Source: an uncultured Bacteroidales bacterium
GTDB lineage: Bacteria > Bacteroidota > Bacteroidia > Bacteroidales > Muribaculaceae
Direction: 5' to 3'
Length of the DNA stretch: 21,373 nucleotides
NCBI GenBank assembly: GCA_949123685.1
Contig: CASBHZ010000048.1
Location: 1-21,373, forward strand
Position numbers and translations under genes: made by a program
Notes under the pieces: model-generated
The model's input: the letters and a program-made list of their open reading frames with translations, nothing else
The model's database searches: none
Told to the model about the DNA's origin: nothing
Part shown: positions 20,322-21,373 of the stretch, piece by piece
Numbering within the stretch: position 1 is the first letter of the stretch
Layout: each line of letters opens with the position of its first letter

Positions 20322-21290
20322 TTAATTTCCGGAGAACAGGTGGCGGAGACGGGTGCGAATTTCGCGGTGGAGGTATTGAAATGGAGTGATGAGTGGACGG
20401 AACGGCTTTTTTTCTCCGGTGGTGAAAATTAATAGGTCTCCGTGATGACAGTTGACTTTAATCTCCTTGCCAAGGTGTATGGGATCTCCATCAATGTGTG
20501 CTATCCCTGGTGAGTGTCTCTTGATTGTAGCCTTTTTTACCCGCAATGTCTGTATGACCATATTGTTCTTTATCATGCCTGTGACAAGTTCCACACCTGC
20601 GCGGGCACGGGTCAATGGCGTTCCTGCATGTATGATGGTAATGTCAAGGAGTCCGTCGCGTATTGATGCCGTAGGGGCTATGAATACGTTATTGCCATAT
20701 TGGGATGCATTGCATGCTGCAACAATGAAAGCTTTTAGTCTGAATGAATGTCCGTCTGCATTTATTTCATATTCATCCGGCTGAAACTTAAGGTATTCTT
20801 CCAATGCGCTTCGTAGATAATTTATTAATCCCCTTTGCCGGGAGTGAGAAAACTTTTCACTCACGGCAGCATCGAATCCCAGTCCGAAAGTGCAGAAAAA
20901 AGGGTGTCCTTCGGCATCGCAGGAATCGCAAGCCAATATATGACGGCGGGCTATGACATCGAGTGCCTCATGAATGTCGGTGGAAAGTCCCAGGTGTCTG
21001 GCAAGTCCGTTGCCGGATCCAAGGGGGATTATCCCTAATGCGGTAGCCGAGCCGCGGAGGGACGACGCGATTTCATTTACCGTGCCGTCTCCACCCGCTG
21101 CAATAACTCCGAGGTATTCTTTTCTTGCGGCTTCAGCTGCAAAACGCGAAGCATCCCCCGGTCCTTCGGTATAAAGGACTTCAACGTCTATTCCCTCCCG
21201 GTTGAGGCGGCGGATACATTTAGCAGCCACTCCTTTCTTAGTGGCGGTTCCCGAAATGGGATTTATTATCAGAAGACACTTTTCGCGCAC
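20322..21290 (-). CDS. Diacylglycerol kinase-family lipid kinase (YegS/DagK-like)
   Basis: The 322-residue enzyme belongs to the DAGK catalytic family, which phosphorylates diacylglycerol or a related lipid with ATP at the membrane face. The N-terminal INPISGTATKKG is the start of the fold. AAGGDGTVNEI (GGDGT at 66-70) is the nucleotide-binding motif. IIPLGSGNGLARHL (89-100) is the second conserved loop, with SGN in place of the more common TxND. The C-terminal beta-sandwich includes IDGDP near residue 274. Length is typical (about 300). The start is GTG at 21288-21290, since the upstream frame reaches a stop within four codons and no ATG is available. It is monocistronic and convergent with the TPR gene. 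Sphingolipid-related substrates are also possible in Bacteroidota. Confidence 0.88.
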   Translation of the reverse strand: MREKCLLIINPISGTATKKGVAAKCIRRLNREGIDVEVLYTEGPGDASRFAAEAARKEYLGVIAAGGDGTVNEIASSLRGSATALGIIPLGSGNGLARHLGLSTDIHEALDVIARRHILACDSCDAEGHPFFCTFGLGFDAAVSEKFSHSRQRGLINYLRSALEEYLKFQPDEYEINADGHSFRLKAFIVAACNASQYGNNVFIAPTASIRDGLLDITIIHAGTPLTRARAGVELVTGMIKNNMVIQTLRVKKATIKRHSPGIAHIDGDPIHLGKEIKVNCHHGDLLIFTTGEKKPFRPLITPFQYLHREIRTRLRHLFSGN

Positions 21291-21318
21291 GATGTATATT
21301 TATGAATGTGAGAGATTA

Positions 21319-21340
21319 AGAAGTTGTTTAAAAATAAATG
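21319..21340 (+). repeat. 22-nt repeat shared with the left region (copy 2)
   Basis: Identical, in the opposite orientation, to 1400-1421, and containing GAAGTTGTTTAAA. It is followed by TGAATTTG (21341-21348), a one-mismatch -7 box, but the TTG at 21324 would be only 14 bp before it, so a standard promoter is uncertain. Whatever it controls lies to the right of the window. Confidence 0.6.
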
Positions 21341-21373
21341 TGAATTTGGGGTCGCAAGCTTGGCGCAGATTTC

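Overview
The window looks like a stretch of a Bacteroidales chromosome, most plausibly a gut Muribaculaceae-type organism. The evidence is indirect: two TonB-dependent outer-membrane proteins of Bacteroidota types, a DUF6377 TPR/HTH membrane regulator, a GIN-domain (DUF2807) protein, a secreted protein with a Bacteroidota-style C-terminal tail, moderate G+C, few Shine-Dalgarno sequences, and several promoters matching the Bacteroidota sigma pattern (-33 TTG, about 19-20 bp, -7 TAnnTTTG). No rRNA, tRNA, CRISPR array, transposase or phage gene was seen. Bases 1-14 match the end of an Illumina adapter, so the left end is an assembly edge rather than biology.

Layout. 1-2181: the 3' part of prfH (release factor of the RtcB/PrfH ribosome-repair pair), a convergent CatA-like acetyltransferase, a roughly 195-nt candidate structured RNA, a DIP1984-family gene, and a 180-bp MITE-like inverted repeat. 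2182-4728: a small secreted protein with three HxH motifs, a terminator or attenuator, then a TonB receptor of the HmuR/BtuB-like class, suggesting metal or heme uptake. 4700-8126 (minus): a tight operon DUF3737 - PatB/MalY C-S lyase - MATE exporter, whose last gene overlaps the receptor gene tail to tail. 8184-9079: a regulatory-looking intergenic region with several inverted repeats, an orphan Pro/Gly/Trp-rich secreted protein, and a 56-bp perfect palindrome that serves as a shared terminator. 9092-12709 (minus): an OMP_b-brl_3 outer-membrane protein and a secreted protein with a sorting-like tail, separated by a strong terminator.

12789-17680 (minus): DUF2807 then a Wzx-like flippase, and an M16 protease then dusB. 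Upstream of the protease lies a promoter-to-terminator interval without an ORF, a candidate sRNA or leader. 17787-20292 (plus): a DUF6377 regulator that may be leaderless, and a membrane-anchored TPR protein with a canonical promoter and terminator. 20322-21290 (minus): a YegS/DagK-like lipid kinase. The right edge repeats a 22-nt sequence also found beside the candidate RNA near the left end.

Most genes are housekeeping or envelope functions. The less explained parts are the structured RNA, the MITE-like element, the recurrent GAAGTTGTTTAAA motif (four sites), the 17397-17642 transcript candidate, and the grouping of DUF3737 with a C-S lyase and an exporter.
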